64,000 bases of DNA, taken from the NCBI GenBank assembly GCA_002104945.1, contig MCFH01000030.1, positions 558,001 through 622,000 on the forward strand. Direction: 5' to 3'. This stretch comes from Piromyces finnis. Its lineage: Eukaryota; Neocallimastigomycota; Neocallimastigomycetes; Neocallimastigales; Neocallimastigaceae. The notes beneath the pieces are model-generated. The model had not been told where the DNA came from and did not search any database. It saw only the letters and a program-made list of their open reading frames with translations. The stretch's first letter is position 1. Each line of letters begins with the position of its first letter. Of this stretch, positions 63,818-64,000 are shown one piece after another. Position numbers and translations under genes: made by a program.

Positions 63818-64000
63818 ATGAATATGAGATATCTGGTTCTTTTAATGAGCTTCCTCATTACGGTGTATGCTTACCTATTTGATTTTAAAAAGATAGCTCC
63901 TGAAATACCTAATTTTAAAACTGATGAATATGATGCCACTACTGGTTATCCGAATGAAAAATTTATAAAATATACTTTAAACGGTAATAATAAAAAACCA
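63818..64000 (+). CDS. Secreted or surface protein, N-terminal part, cut by window edge
   Basis: The frame starts MNMRYLVLLMSFLITVYAYL, a good signal peptide, and remains open for 61 codons to the end of the window. The mature part begins FDFKKIAPEIPNFKTDEYDA. No family is recognised. The start could also be the Met at position 3. Confidence 0.55.
   Translation, partial: MNMRYLVLLMSFLITVYAYLFDFKKIAPEIPNFKTDEYDATTGYPNEKFIKYTLNGNNKKP

Overview
The window looks like a piece of the nuclear genome of an anaerobic gut (rumen) fungus, phylum Neocallimastigomycota. It has extremely AT-rich intergenic DNA full of A/T runs and (AAT)n microsatellites. Short GT-AG introns interrupt several genes. It holds a CotH-like protein with Thr-rich linkers and carbohydrate-binding modules, and an LRR protein ending in two fungal dockerins (CBM10 type). 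Ankyrin proteins and abundant retroelements complete the picture. The genus cannot be fixed from sequence alone.

Layout. 1-1 kb: a broken gene with acidic repeats. 1.7-3.1 kb: small GPI-type Kre9/Knh1-like protein (3 exons). 6.1-7.0 kb: cyclophilin A (4 exons). 7.5-11.8 kb: LINE copy 1, nearly full length but broken. 15.4-18.4 kb: secreted CotH protein with two almost identical CBM29-like modules and a C-terminal CBM1-like module. 19.1-20.9 kb: LINE copy 2, 5'-truncated, with a clear 13-bp target-site duplication. 21.3-30.8 kb (minus): a giant ankyrin protein with a SecA-type motor, split by three frame breaks, two of them at A9/A10 runs. 32.9-34.3 kb (minus) and 39.1-40.7 kb (plus): two paralogous multi-pass membrane proteins of a family I do not recognise. 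41.2-44.1 kb (minus): WRNIP1/Mgs1-type AAA ATPase in 8 exons. 46.0-50.2 kb: secreted LRR-dockerin protein in 19 exons, essentially one leucine-rich repeat per exon. 51.1-55.2 kb: LINE copy 3, oldest and most decayed, but with the longest 5' end. 57.0-57.5 kb: small ankyrin-type protein. 57.5-62.8 kb (minus): a Copia retrotransposon carcass that received a solo LTR, a 1.3-kb unidentified insert and two copies of a tRNA-derived SINE. 63.8 kb to the end: start of a secreted protein.

How the parts relate. The CotH and LRR-dockerin proteins belong to the extracellular plant-cell-wall-degrading machinery (cellulosome side) of these fungi. Cyclophilin and WRNIP1 are housekeeping genes. The ankyrin-SecA gene and the two membrane-protein paralogues are the least explained genes and the best candidates for undescribed biology. 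The other notable discovery is the SINE. It has pol III A and B boxes, a tRNA-like anticodon arm and an A tail, and one copy has a 12-13 bp target duplication. Its 3' region shares a roughly 33-bp module with the 3' UTR of the three LINE copies, which suggests a SINE/LINE partnership.
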